Below, piece after piece: positions 56,042-64,000 of a DNA stretch of 64,000 nucleotides (positions are counted from its first letter, which is position 1; every line of letters begins with the position of its first letter). Location: contig CAMDLT010000003.1 in NCBI GenBank assembly GCA_945901855.1, forward strand, positions 62,001-126,000. The letters are read 5' to 3'. Source of the DNA: Asaia bogorensis (GTDB lineage Bacteria; Pseudomonadota; Alphaproteobacteria; CACIAM-22H2). The position numbers were made by a program, and so were the translations under genes. The notes under the pieces are model-generated. The model saw only the letters and a program-made list of their open reading frames with translations. It was not told the origin of the DNA and made no database searches.

Positions 56042-57415
56042 ATGTCGGCCCCACCCACCTCGCGCGGCGAGATTTTGACCTCCAAGCGACAATTGATCGA
56101 CTGGATCGCGTCGGGCGAAAAACCCAAGGACGCGTGGCGCATCGGCACCGAGCACGAAAAATTCCTGTTCGAACTGGGCACGAACAAACCGCTGCCCTAC
56201 GAAGACCAAAAAGCCAGCGTGCGCGGCCTGCTCGACGGGCTGACGCGTTTTGGCTGGCAACCGGTGCTCGAAAACGGCAAGCCCATCGCGCTGCTCAAGG
56301 ACAATTGCTCGGTGACGCTGGAGCCCGGCGGCCAGTTCGAACTCTCGGGCGCGCCGCTTGAGACGCTCTACCAGACGTGCGACGAAACCAACCGGCATCT
56401 GGCCGAATGCAAGACCGTGGCGGCCGAACTGGGGTTGGGGCTGCTGGGCATGGGGTTCGCGCCCGAATGGACGCGCGCCGACATCCATTGGATGCCAAAG
56501 GGCCGCTACAAAATCATGCGCGACTACATGCCCAAGGTCGGCACGATGGGCCTCGACATGATGCTGCGCACCTGCACCGTGCAGACCAATCTCGATTTTT
56601 CGAGCGAAGCCGACATGGTGCAGAAATTCCGCGTCTCGCTTGCCTTGCAGCCGATCGCTACGGCCATATTCGCGGATTCGCCGTTTCTCGAGGGCAAACC
56701 GTCGGGCTATTTGAGCTATCGCAGCCACACCTGGACCGATACGGACGCCAATCGCTGCGGCCTGATCCCGTTCGTGTTCGAAGACGGCATGGGCTACGAG
56801 CGCTATGTCGACTGGATGCTCGACGACGTGCCGATGTATTTTGTCTACCGCAACCAAAAATACGTCGATGCCGCAGGCCGTTCGTTCAAGACATTCATGG
56901 CCGAGGGCCTGCCCGATCTGACGGACGAGCCCGCGACGACGGGCGACTGGTCGGACCACATCACGACCGCCTTCCCGGAAGTGCGGCTGAAGAAATATCT
57001 CGAAATGCGCGGGGCGGACGGCGGCCCGTGGAAGCGCTTGTGCGCGTTGCCAGCACTTTTCGTGGGCCTGCTCTACGACCAAGCGGCGCTCGACGAAGCG
57101 AGCGCGCTCGTCAAAGGCTGGACGATCGAGGAGATGCTCGCCTTGCGCCGCGACGTGACGAAGCACGCTCTCAAAGCGAGGTTCCGCAACGGCACCGTCA
57201 ACGACATCGCGGCCGAAATGGTGGCGATCGCACGGCGCGGCCTGCGCGCGCGCCAGCGCTTCAACCGCATGGGCGATGCCGACGAAAGCGTGTTTCTCGA
57301 CACGCTGCAGGAAACCGTCGAAAGCGGCGACTGCCCGGCGGAAGAAAAACTCCGCCGCTACGAAACCGAATGGGGCCGCTCGGTCGCCCCGCTCTACGAC
57401 ATCTACGCGTACTGA
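56042..57415 (+). CDS. gshA: Glutamate-cysteine ligase, class II
   Basis: First step of glutathione synthesis. 457 residues of the plant/alphaproteobacterial class: WRIGTEHEKFLFELGT near the N-terminus, EPGGQFELSGAP, and TDTDANRCGLIPF. It shares an operon with rsmE. The AT-rich end (57421-57440) may hold a weak hairpin but no clear terminator. Confidence 0.95.
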   Translation: MSAPPTSRGEILTSKRQLIDWIASGEKPKDAWRIGTEHEKFLFELGTNKPLPYEDQKASVRGLLDGLTRFGWQPVLENGKPIALLKDNCSVTLEPGGQFELSGAPLETLYQTCDETNRHLAECKTVAAELGLGLLGMGFAPEWTRADIHWMPKGRYKIMRDYMPKVGTMGLDMMLRTCTVQTNLDFSSEADMVQKFRVSLALQPIATAIFADSPFLEGKPSGYLSYRSHTWTDTDANRCGLIPFVFEDGMGYERYVDWMLDDVPMYFVYRNQKYVDAAGRSFKTFMAEGLPDLTDEPATTGDWSDHITTAFPEVRLKKYLEMRGADGGPWKRLCALPALFVGLLYDQAALDEASALVKGWTIEEMLALRRDVTKHALKARFRNGTVNDIAAEMVAIARRGLRARQRFNRMGDADESVFLDTLQETVESGDCPAEEKLRRYETEWGRSVAPLYDIYAY

Positions 57416-57449
57416 AAACACTTCGCCTGAAATTATTTTGGCGGCAATC

Positions 57450-57476
57450 TGTCGAAAAGCGGTGCGCTCGAACGTC
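57450..57476 (+). promoter_or_regulatory. ECF-type promoter of the YciI/ECF42 pair
   Basis: TGTCGA (57450-57455), exactly 17 bases, then CGTC (57473-57476). This matches the TGTCGA / CGA(T)C consensus reported for ECF42 sigma factors, so the sigma gene probably drives its own operon. Confidence 0.7.
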
Positions 57477-57527
57477 ATTGGTTTGCAGACGCGCAAAAAG
57501 GCGCGCTCGCCAAGCGAAGGAAAAACC

Positions 57528-57884
57528 ATGGAATACGCCATTCTGTTTTACGAATCCCCGGCCGCCAACGCCGAACGTGCCGACCCCGCAAAATCCCAAG
57601 CCTATTGGGGCGCTTGGGGGGCCTATGTGAAGGCGCTCGTGGAATCGGGCATCTCCAAAGGCGGCCAGGGCCTGCAATCGCCCCATACGGCAACGACCGT
57701 GCGCTTGCGCAACGGCAAGCGCCACGTGCAGGACGGCCCCGTGGCCGACGCCAAAGAACAGCTCGCCGGTTTTTTCATCGTCGATGTGCCGGATCTCGAC
57801 ACCGCCCTCGCGTGGGCCGCGCGCAGCCCGGCGGCACTCGATGCGGCCGTCGAAGTGCGGCCGGTACTGCCGCCGATGCCGTGA
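57528..57884 (+). CDS. YciI-family (DGPF-type) protein
   Basis: 118 residues, ferredoxin-like fold with MEYAILFYES at the N-terminus and DGPVADAKEQLAGFFIVDVP, the DGP-type signature. Function of these proteins is unknown; they accompany ECF42 sigma factors. Ribosome-binding site GAAGG about 8 bases before the ATG. The sigma gene starts inside its stop codon (GTGA). Confidence 0.9.
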   Translation: MEYAILFYESPAANAERADPAKSQAYWGAWGAYVKALVESGISKGGQGLQSPHTATTVRLRNGKRHVQDGPVADAKEQLAGFFIVDVPDLDTALAWAARSPAALDAAVEVRPVLPPMP

Positions 57885-59095
57885 ACGGCGACAGGCAGGA
57901 CGTTCGGGCGGCGGCCGAGGCTGCCGCCCGCAATGCCTATGGCCGTTTGCTCGCGTATTTGGCCGCGCAAACGCGCAATATCGCGGCCGCCGAAGATGCG
58001 CTGGCGGATGCGTTTGCATCGGCCCTTGCCGCGTGGCCCGCAAGCGGCGTGCCGGAAAATCCCGAAGCCTGGCTGCTTACGGCCGCACGGCGCAAATCGC
58101 TCGACGCGCGAAGGCACGCAAGCGTGCGTGCAGCGGCCGAACCGACCTTGGCGCTGATGGCCCAACGCAGCGAAACCGAAATGGCGTTTCCCGACGAACG
58201 CCTGAAATTGCTGTTCGTGTGCGCGCACCCCGCGATCGACGCGGCGGCGCGCACGCCGTTGATGCTGCAAGCCGTGCTGGGGCTCGATGCCGCGCGCATC
58301 GCGTCGGCGTTTTTGGTCTCGCCGACGGCAATGGGCCAGCGGCTGGTGCGCGCCAAGGCCAAAATCAAGGACGCCGGAATCGCTTTTGCCCTGCCCGAAA
58401 GCGACGAACTGCCGCAACGTCTCGACGCCGTGCTGGCAGCCATCTATGCCGCGTTCGCCAGCGGCTGGGACGATCTCGCCGAAGACGCGCGCGAAGCGCT
58501 CGACGGCGAAGCGATCTGGCTTGGCGAAACGCTGGCGACGCTAATGCCAGACGAGCCCGAAATTCTGGGTTTGCTCGCGCTCATGCTGCATTGCCAGGCG
58601 CGGCGCGCGGCCAGGCGCGATGCGGCGGGCGCGTTCGTGCCGCTCGACCGCCAAGACACGACGCGCTGGGACGCGGCACTGATCGCGCGTGCAGAGCGGC
58701 TGCTGAGCCATGCCGCGACGTTGGCGCGCCCGGGGCGCTACCAGCTCGAAGCCGCGATCCAGTCGGTGCATGCCGGGCGCGCCGTCACGGGCGCAACCGA
58801 CTGGCGCGCGCTGTCGCTGCTCTATGCGGCATTGGCAGCGCAAGCCCCATCGATGGCAATCCACGTCGGCCAAGCGGCGGTCGAAGCGCGCCACAGCGGG
58901 CCGCAAGCGGGCCTCGATTTGCTCGACCGGTTGCCGAGCGACGCGGCGCTCAGCTACCAGCCCTATTGGGCCGTGCGCGCGCATCTGCTGCGCGAAGCGG
59001 GCGAAATGCGCGAAGCCAACGCGGCCTTTGCGCGCGCCGCAGGCCTTGCCGACGATCCGGCCTTGCGCGCATATCTGACAGCGCAGATCGCCTGA
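57881..59095 (+). CDS. RNA polymerase ECF sigma factor, ECF42 group
   Basis: 404 residues. Region 2 (about 15-65, AYGRLLAYLAAQTRNIAAAEDALADAF) and region 4 (about 110-165) are followed by a long helical C-terminal domain (about 185-400, the DUF6596/TPR-like part) typical of ECF42. No anti-sigma gene is adjacent, as is usual for this group, where the C-terminal extension is thought to control activity. The start is a GTG at 57881. Confidence 0.9.
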   Translation: MNGDRQDVRAAAEAAARNAYGRLLAYLAAQTRNIAAAEDALADAFASALAAWPASGVPENPEAWLLTAARRKSLDARRHASVRAAAEPTLALMAQRSETEMAFPDERLKLLFVCAHPAIDAAARTPLMLQAVLGLDAARIASAFLVSPTAMGQRLVRAKAKIKDAGIAFALPESDELPQRLDAVLAAIYAAFASGWDDLAEDAREALDGEAIWLGETLATLMPDEPEILGLLALMLHCQARRAARRDAAGAFVPLDRQDTTRWDAALIARAERLLSHAATLARPGRYQLEAAIQSVHAGRAVTGATDWRALSLLYAALAAQAPSMAIHVGQAAVEARHSGPQAGLDLLDRLPSDAALSYQPYWAVRAHLLREAGEMREANAAFARAAGLADDPALRAYLTAQIA

Positions 59096-59101
59096 CGTCG
59101 C

Positions 59102-59701
59102 TTACGCGGGCGCGCCCACGATCGAAAATCGCGTCTGCCCGTAGACGCGCATGTCGAGTTCCAGGAATCCCGGCGGGGTTTCGTCTTTTTCGTCGCTTGC
59201 AAGCTCCACCACGCATACGGCGCCTGGGACCAGCCAGCCGCGTCTGGCGAAGGCGACCAGCGCTTTGCCGGCGAGGCCCGAGCGATAGGGCGCGTCGAAA
59301 AATGCCAAGTCGCACGGTGCCATCGGCGCCACCGGAACGCTTGGCGGGTCGCCAGCGTCGGCTGCCAGCACGCGCGCGCGCGCCTGCGCGCCAAGCGATG
59401 CGACATTGGCCGTGCAGACTGCGCGCGATGCGGCCGCCTGGTCGACGAACAGGCAGCTTGCGGCACCACGCGACAACGCCTCGAGCCCCAAAGCGCCCGT
59501 GCCTGCAAACGCGTCGAGCACGCGCGCGCCGATCAGTCTCGAAACGCCGCCCGGCGCAAACTGCCCGTGCGCCAGAATGTCGAACAGCGCTTTGCGTTGG
59601 CGTTCGCCCGTTGGGCGTACCGCGTCGCCTGCGGGCACCGCCAGGCGCCGCCCGCGCCATTCGCCCGCCACGATGCGGATCGTGCCGATCGGTTTGTTCA
59701 T
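59102..59701 (-). CDS. rsmD: 16S rRNA (guanine966-N2)-methyltransferase RsmD
   Basis: 199 residues with IRIVAGEWRGRRLAVP and VRPTGERQRKALFDIL, the SAM loop DAFAGTGALGLEALSRGA and catalytic motif FFDAPY (DPPY in many homologues). ATGA overlap with the MaoC gene upstream. It is convergent with the sigma gene with a six-base gap. Confidence 0.93.
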   Translation of the reverse strand: MNKPIGTIRIVAGEWRGRRLAVPAGDAVRPTGERQRKALFDILAHGQFAPGGVSRLIGARVLDAFAGTGALGLEALSRGAASCLFVDQAAASRAVCTANVASLGAQARARVLAADAGDPPSVPVAPMAPCDLAFFDAPYRSGLAGKALVAFARRGWLVPGAVCVVELASDEKDETPPGFLELDMRVYGQTRFSIVGAPA

Positions 59702-60135
59702 GTCGTTGTGCGCGGGGCGACCAGATCGGCCGTCATGATCTGGACGGGTCCCGTGCGGTCGTTTGTGGTCGCGCGGATTTTGACGAACCCCAAATGCGGT
59801 TTGGATTTTGACGCGCGCAGCTCGATCACTTCGACCGCAAGGCGGATCGTCTCGCCCGCCGCCAGGGCTTTGGGCCACGCGACCTGCACGCCCGCCCCCA
59901 CCACGCCGCCCGCAATCGGCAATGTTTGCACGAGCAGGCGCATGGTGAGCGACGCCGTATGCCAGCCGCTTGCCACCAGCGCGCCGAAGAACGAGTCCTT
60001 GGCGGCGGCTTCGTCCAGATGGAAGGGCTGCGGATCGAACTGGCCCGCAAAGTCGCGGATCATGTCGGCATCGACCGCAAGCGGGCCGCTTTCGAAGGTC
60101 TGGCCGACGGCAAAATCCTCGAAACGAAGCGTCAC
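59698..60135 (-). CDS. MaoC-family dehydratase
   Basis: 145 residues of hot-dog fold. RFEDFAVGQTFESGP at the N-terminus and QFDPQPFHLDEAAAKDSFFGALVASGWHTASL contain the hydratase-2 motif (Asp and His). Acts on an enoyl-CoA, substrate unknown. The start is GTG at 60135, overlapping the rluB stop (GTGA). Confidence 0.9.
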   Translation of the reverse strand: MTLRFEDFAVGQTFESGPLAVDADMIRDFAGQFDPQPFHLDEAAAKDSFFGALVASGWHTASLTMRLLVQTLPIAGGVVGAGVQVAWPKALAAGETIRLAVEVIELRASKSKPHLGFVKIRATTNDRTGPVQIMTADLVAPRTTT

Positions 60136-60893
60136 GCCGGTTTGCCCTTTTTTTGCGGCGGACCGGCGAGCGCGCCCAGCGTCTTGCGCAGTTCGCCGGG
60201 GCCCACTTCCTCGAACGCCGCGCGCGGCAATCCTTCGAGCGAAAAGGCGCCGTAGTCGGTGCGAATCAGCCGGTTCACCTGCAGCCCCAGCTGTTCGCAC
60301 ACGCGGCGCACTTCGCGGTTTTTGCCTTCGGTCAGTTCGAACACGAGCCACGAATTGCGGCCCTCGGTTCGCCCGTCCATCGCCGCGACTATCGAGCCGT
60401 ATTGCACGCCGTCGATCGAAATGCCGTTCTTGAGGCGGGCCAAGCGGTCGGGATCGGGCGAGCCGAACACGCGCACGCGATAGCGTCGCACCAGCCCCGA
60501 GGCCGGCAATTCCAGATGGCGCTTGATGGCGCCGTCGTTGGTGAGCAGCAGCAAGCCTTCGGAATTGAAGTCGAGCCGGCCGACCGGCATCAAGCGCGGC
60601 AGATGGCTTGGCAGGCCGTCATAGATGGTCGGGCGGCCTTGCGGGTCGCGGGCGGCCACCAGCACTTCGCGCGGCTTGTTGAAACGGAACAGACGCGGGC
60701 GTTCGCGCGCCTGCAATTTCTTGCCGTCGACGACGATTTCGTCCTCGTCGCTCACGTTGTGCGCGGCGCGGTGCAACTTGTTGCCGTTGACGAACACGCG
60801 GCCCTGTTCGATCAGCGCCTCGGCTTCGCGCCTTGAACACAGCCCCGCGCGCGCAATGACCTTGGCGACGCGCTCGCCCGCTTTTTCGCTCAT
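60132..60893 (-). CDS. rluB: 23S rRNA pseudouridine synthase, RluB/RsuA family
   Basis: 253 residues: S4 RNA-binding domain (about 1-60, ERVAKVIARAGLCSRREAEALIEQGRVFVNG), then the catalytic domain with GRLDFNSEGLLLLTNDG (catalytic Asp) and EGKNREVRRVCEQLGL. Assignment to RluB rather than RsuA or RluE is by overall similarity. The upstream gene's TGA shares one base with this ATG. Confidence 0.9.
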   Translation of the reverse strand: MSEKAGERVAKVIARAGLCSRREAEALIEQGRVFVNGNKLHRAAHNVSDEDEIVVDGKKLQARERPRLFRFNKPREVLVAARDPQGRPTIYDGLPSHLPRLMPVGRLDFNSEGLLLLTNDGAIKRHLELPASGLVRRYRVRVFGSPDPDRLARLKNGISIDGVQYGSIVAAMDGRTEGRNSWLVFELTEGKNREVRRVCEQLGLQVNRLIRTDYGAFSLEGLPRAAFEEVGPGELRKTLGALAGPPQKKGKPA

Positions 60894-61606
60894 CAACCCG
60901 CACTCGCTTTGACAAAGGCCGCAAAGATCAGATCGTCGCCCGGATCGATGGCGTATTCGGGATGCCACTCGACGCCCAGACAAAAGCGTTTGCCGGGAAG
61001 CTCGATGCCCTCGACCACGCCGTCGGGTGCGCGCGCATTGATCCGCACGCCCGGCCCCACGTCTTTGACCGCCTGATGGTGCGCGGAATTGACGTGCATC
61101 GTCGCGCACCCCACGGTCCGGTGCAGCAGCGTGCCGGGCTCGATCGCGACCGCGTGGCCGGGTTCGGTGCGCGGGTTGGGCTGTTCGTGCGCGAGCGCGC
61201 CCGGAATTTCGTCGGGGATGTGCTGGTGGAGCGTGCCGCCCAGCACCACGTTCAGCAATTGCTCGCCGCCGCAAATGCCAAGGATCGGCAGATCGCGCGC
61301 GAGCGCGCCCTTGACCATCGCGTATTCGAAGGCGGTGCGCCGGTCTTTGGTCGTGACCGTCGCATGCTTGCTCGCGGCCCCGAACAAAGCCGGGTCCACG
61401 TCGAACGCGCCGCCGGTGACGAGCAAACCGTCGAGCGTGTCCAGATAGGCTTGCGAAAGATCGGGCTCGTGCGGCAAGACCAGCGGCAAGCCGCCGGCTT
61501 TGGCGACGGCGTCGCAATAGTTTTGGCGAACCGCGTACCACGGCATTTTGGACCAGCCGCCGGCGGGTTCGCAGTCGAGCGTGATGCCGATGCGCGGAAT
61601 TTTCAT
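60893..61606 (-). CDS. Gamma-glutamyl-GABA hydrolase / PuuD-like class I glutamine amidotransferase
   Basis: 237 residues with nucleophile elbow GICGGEQLLNV, NSAHHQAV and the catalytic GVEWHPE. The family cleaves gamma-glutamyl amides such as gamma-glutamyl-GABA in putrescine breakdown; no puu genes lie near, so the substrate is uncertain. ATG 61606 (MKIPRIGITLD) is preferred; an in-frame GTG at 61621 would add 5 residues. Confidence 0.88.
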   Translation of the reverse strand: MKIPRIGITLDCEPAGGWSKMPWYAVRQNYCDAVAKAGGLPLVLPHEPDLSQAYLDTLDGLLVTGGAFDVDPALFGAASKHATVTTKDRRTAFEYAMVKGALARDLPILGICGGEQLLNVVLGGTLHQHIPDEIPGALAHEQPNPRTEPGHAVAIEPGTLLHRTVGCATMHVNSAHHQAVKDVGPGVRINARAPDGVVEGIELPGKRFCLGVEWHPEYAIDPGDDLIFAAFVKASAG

Positions 61607-61650
61607 GCCTCCTCTTATCACGGGCGCGATTCCGGCGTAAACGAAAGCGC

Positions 61651-62100
61651 ATGGCGACGAATTTTATGGATCTGGCCCTCGCCCAAGCGCGCATGGCCGC
61701 AGCGGCAGGGGAAGTGCCGGTGGGCGCCGTCATCGTCGATGCGGCGAGCGGCGGCATCGTCGCCTCGGCGCATAATCGCGTCGAGCGCGACCGCGATCCG
61801 ACAGCGCATGCCGAAATGCTGGCGATCCGCGCCGCTGCCGCCGCGCTTGGCCAGACGCGGCTCGAAGGCTTGGATCTCTATGTCACGCTCGAGCCGTGCG
61901 CCATGTGCGCGCAGGCGATCGCGTTTGCGCGCCTGCGGCGGCTCTATTGGGGTGCATCGGATCCCAAAGGGGGCGGCGTCGAATACGGCGCACGCATTTT
62001 TGCGCAAGCCACCTGCCACCACCGCCCCGAGCTTTACGGCGGCATCGGCGAAAGCGAATCGGCGGCCTTGCTGCAGGATTTTTTCAAGCGCCTGCGCTGA
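61651..62100 (+). CDS. tadA: tRNA-specific adenosine deaminase TadA
   Basis: Deaminates A34 to inosine in tRNA(Arg). 149 residues with Zn site HAE (H53, E55) and PCAMC (C83, C86). It overlaps the convergent MBL gene by 17 bases. Confidence 0.95.
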   Translation: MATNFMDLALAQARMAAAAGEVPVGAVIVDAASGGIVASAHNRVERDRDPTAHAEMLAIRAAAAALGQTRLEGLDLYVTLEPCAMCAQAIAFARLRRLYWGASDPKGGGVEYGARIFAQATCHHRPELYGGIGESESAALLQDFFKRLR

Positions 62101-63106
62101 AGCGCCACACGCCCTTGGCGTCGCGCGTGCGGCGTGCTGTACCCCGGCTTTCGAGCAGATGCAGATGGGCGAGCGCCTCGCCCACCGCCAAACCCACATT
62201 GTGCGGGCCGATCTCGCGCCGGAACAGCAACGGAAAACAATCGACGGCGCTGAGGCCTGCTGGCGTTTCGGCAAACGCCGCAAGCAGCTTCGCCAGCCGT
62301 TCTTCGTGGTGGGCGCGAATATCGGCGATGCGCGCCTGCACGCCCGTATAAGGCTGGCCGTGGGCGGGCAACACCAGCACGTCGCTGGGCAGATCCGCAA
62401 AACCGTCGAGACACGCAAGATAGTCGCGCAACGGATCGGCCATCGGCTCGGCCGGCCACACGCCGATATTGGGCGTGATGCGCGGCAGCAGAATGTCGCC
62501 GCCGACCAGCACGTTGCGCACGGCCGACGACAGGCACGCATGTTCGGGACAATGCCCGCGCCCGATGATCGGCAGCCATGTTTCGGCGCCGATGCCAAGC
62601 GCCTGACCGCCCTGGATGCGGCGATAGAAGGGCGGCAAATCGGGCACGCCGCGCCGGTAGATGTTCTGCGGGCTGGCGAACTGGCCCATCGCGTCGGCGG
62701 CAACGCCGTTGGCCGCGTAGAACGAAACCTTGTGCGCGATATCGGCATCGTTGCCTTGGGCATGGACCGCGCGCGCGGTGTAGTACTCGCCAAGCGTGGT
62801 CCATAATTCGACGCCATATTGCGCGCACAGCCACCCGGCCAGCCCCATATGGTCGGGATGGAAATGCGTGCAGATCACGCGGCTGATTTGGCGCTCGCCG
62901 ATCGCCGCCCGCCAATGCGCCTTGGTGTCGTCGCGATGCAGGCCCGTATCGACGATGGCAAATCCCGCAGCGCCGTCCGCGATCAACCACAAGTTGATGT
63001 GGTCAGGCGGAAAGGGCAGCGGCATGCGCACCCAGAACAGGCCCGGCTGGATTTCGAGCGCCGCACCCGGTGCGGGCGGCTCGATCGGCGCGTAGACGAG
63101 GCTCAT
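62084..63106 (-). CDS. MBL-fold metallo-hydrolase
   Basis: 340 residues. Beta-lactamase-fold metal site THFHPDHMG (HxHxDH) near residue 80, GRGHCPEH and GGDILL further on. A C-terminal helical extension (about 265-340) is common in MBL hydrolases of this size. Substrate unknown. Four-base overlap with purD (ATGA) makes it co-translated. Confidence 0.88.
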   Translation of the reverse strand: MSLVYAPIEPPAPGAALEIQPGLFWVRMPLPFPPDHINLWLIADGAAGFAIVDTGLHRDDTKAHWRAAIGERQISRVICTHFHPDHMGLAGWLCAQYGVELWTTLGEYYTARAVHAQGNDADIAHKVSFYAANGVAADAMGQFASPQNIYRRGVPDLPPFYRRIQGGQALGIGAETWLPIIGRGHCPEHACLSSAVRNVLVGGDILLPRITPNIGVWPAEPMADPLRDYLACLDGFADLPSDVLVLPAHGQPYTGVQARIADIRAHHEERLAKLLAAFAETPAGLSAVDCFPLLFRREIGPHNVGLAVGEALAHLHLLESRGTARRTRDAKGVWRFSAGA

Positions 63107-64000
63107 GGCGTGCCCAAAATCTGCCAGCCGATGTCGCGCCTGCAAAAACCGCCGGGCCAGTCGAGCGCATCGACCGCCGCATAGGCGGCTTTTTGCGCAG
63201 CGGCGGCGTCGCGACCGGTGCCAACGATGCCGAGCACGCGCCCGCCATCGGCCAGCACCCGCCCGTCTTGCGCGCGCGTTCCGGCATGGAACACGGTGGC
63301 GCCCGGCACGCGCGCGGCAGCTTCGAGCCCGCGAATTTCGCTGCCCTTTTCGGGCGCCTGGGGATAGCCCTTGGCGGCCATCACAACGCACATCGCCGTC
63401 GCCGCCCGCCAGCGCAGATCCAGCCGGTCGAGCCCGCCCTCGGTTGCGGCCAGCAAGGCGGGCAGCAGATCGGATTCAAGGCGGGCCAGCAGCGTCTGGC
63501 ATTCGGGATCGCCGAACCGCACATTGAATTCGATCAGTTTGGGCCCGCTTGCGCCGATCATCAGCCCGGCGAACAGCACGCCCTTGAACGGCGCGCCTTC
63601 CGCCGCCATGCCGCGCAATGTCGGCAGCACGATTTCGTCGAGCACGCGCTTTTCCATCGCCGCATCGACCAAGGGCGTCGGCGAATAGGCGCCCATGCCG
63701 CCCGTGTTGGGGCCGGTATCGCCCTCGCCCACGCGCTTGTGGTCTTGCGCCGCCGCCAGCGCCAGCGCGTGCGTGCCGTCGCACAGCGCGAAAAAACTCG
63801 CTTCCGCGCCGTCGAGAAATTCTTCGATGACAAGTTCGCTTCCCGCGTCGCCGAAGCGCTTTTGCGTCATCGCTTCGTCGATGGCGGCGCAGGCTTCGGC
63901 ATGCGATTGCGCGACGACGACGCCTTTGCCCGCCGCCAAACCGTCGGCTTTGACGACGACCGGCAACGGCTGCGTGCGCACATACGCGATCGCCGCATCC
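63103..64000 (-). CDS. purD: Phosphoribosylamine-glycine ligase (N-terminus beyond window)
   Basis: Second step of de novo purine synthesis. The visible 298 residues are the C-terminal part of PurD: KADGLAAGKGVVVA, FGDAGSELVIEEFLDGAEASFF, GDTGPNTGGMGAYSP and FNVRFGDPECQ of the ATP-grasp domain. The frame continues past base 64000. The GTG at 63981 is a Val inside the protein, not a start. Confidence 0.95.
   Translation of the reverse strand, partial: DAAIAYVRTQPLPVVVKADGLAAGKGVVVAQSHAEACAAIDEAMTQKRFGDAGSELVIEEFLDGAEASFFALCDGTHALALAAAQDHKRVGEGDTGPNTGGMGAYSPTPLVDAAMEKRVLDEIVLPTLRGMAAEGAPFKGVLFAGLMIGASGPKLIEFNVRFGDPECQTLLARLESDLLPALLAATEGGLDRLDLRWRAATAMCVVMAAKGYPQAPEKGSEIRGLEAAARVPGATVFHAGTRAQDGRVLADGGRVLGIVGTGRDAAAAQKAAYAAVDALDWPGGFCRRDIGWQILGTP

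Overview
The window is a GC-rich chromosomal segment of an alphaproteobacterium, most likely Rhodospirillales-like. The reasons are the gene order yebC-ruvCAB-ybgC-tolQRAB-pal-cpoB-tilS-ftsH, a class II (plant/alphaproteobacterial type) gshA in ubiA-rsmE-gshA order, a methionine synthase split over two genes, a CbtAB cobalt carrier pair and a 6S RNA candidate in front of the 5-formyltetrahydrofolate cyclo-ligase gene. No rRNA, tRNA, IS element, phage gene or CRISPR array was seen.

Region 1-14146 is one long minus-strand block. It starts (reading right to left) with yebC and ruvCAB, continues into ybgC-tolQRAB and three tandem OmpA/Pal lipoprotein genes (two Pal copies flanking a diverged one), then cpoB, tilS and ftsH. 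It ends in a small overlapping gene plus a zeta-toxin-like kinase cut by the window edge. The first pal gene has its own promoter and terminator, so it can be made independently of tolB.

Region 14270-30027 holds a DUF302 protein with a YedE-type sulfur transporter, a YmdB-type phosphoesterase, fthC with its 6S RNA, an MHS transporter with a large periplasmic insert, prmA-uvrD, a HtrA-like protein that has lost catalytic residues, a decayed cytochrome fragment, cbtBA, a thioesterase, an LpoB/COG3014/YcfL lipoprotein cluster and a BASS-type transporter.

Region 30024-47966 carries a methionine operon (ArsR-methyltransferase regulator, metF, two-part metH, panC) with a palindrome in front of the regulator, then mlaA-mlaC, a 2-oxoacid operon (threonine dehydratase-like enzyme plus an AceE/MdeB-like E1) divergent from an Lrp/AsnC regulator with palindromic sites between them, ettA, pmbA, a bactofilin-like membrane protein and ubiD. 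MetH needs cobalamin, so the nearby cobalt carrier fits the same physiology.

Region 47967-52721 looks accessory. It has an AT-rich leader and a DUF900-type hydrolase, a 2OG-Fe(II) oxygenase, then a lower-GC two-gene operon encoding a 718-residue GNAT + PIN + ASCH/PUA-like protein and a stand-alone ASCH protein. This operon is the best candidate for an undescribed system, probably RNA-directed. The rest (52722-64000) is mostly housekeeping: a cysteine-cluster protein, an ETF-beta-type lysine methyltransferase, ubiA, rsmE, gshA, a YciI/ECF42 sigma pair with a matching ECF promoter, rsmD, a MaoC hydratase, rluB, a glutamine-amidotransferase hydrolase, tadA, an MBL hydrolase and the 3' part of purD.
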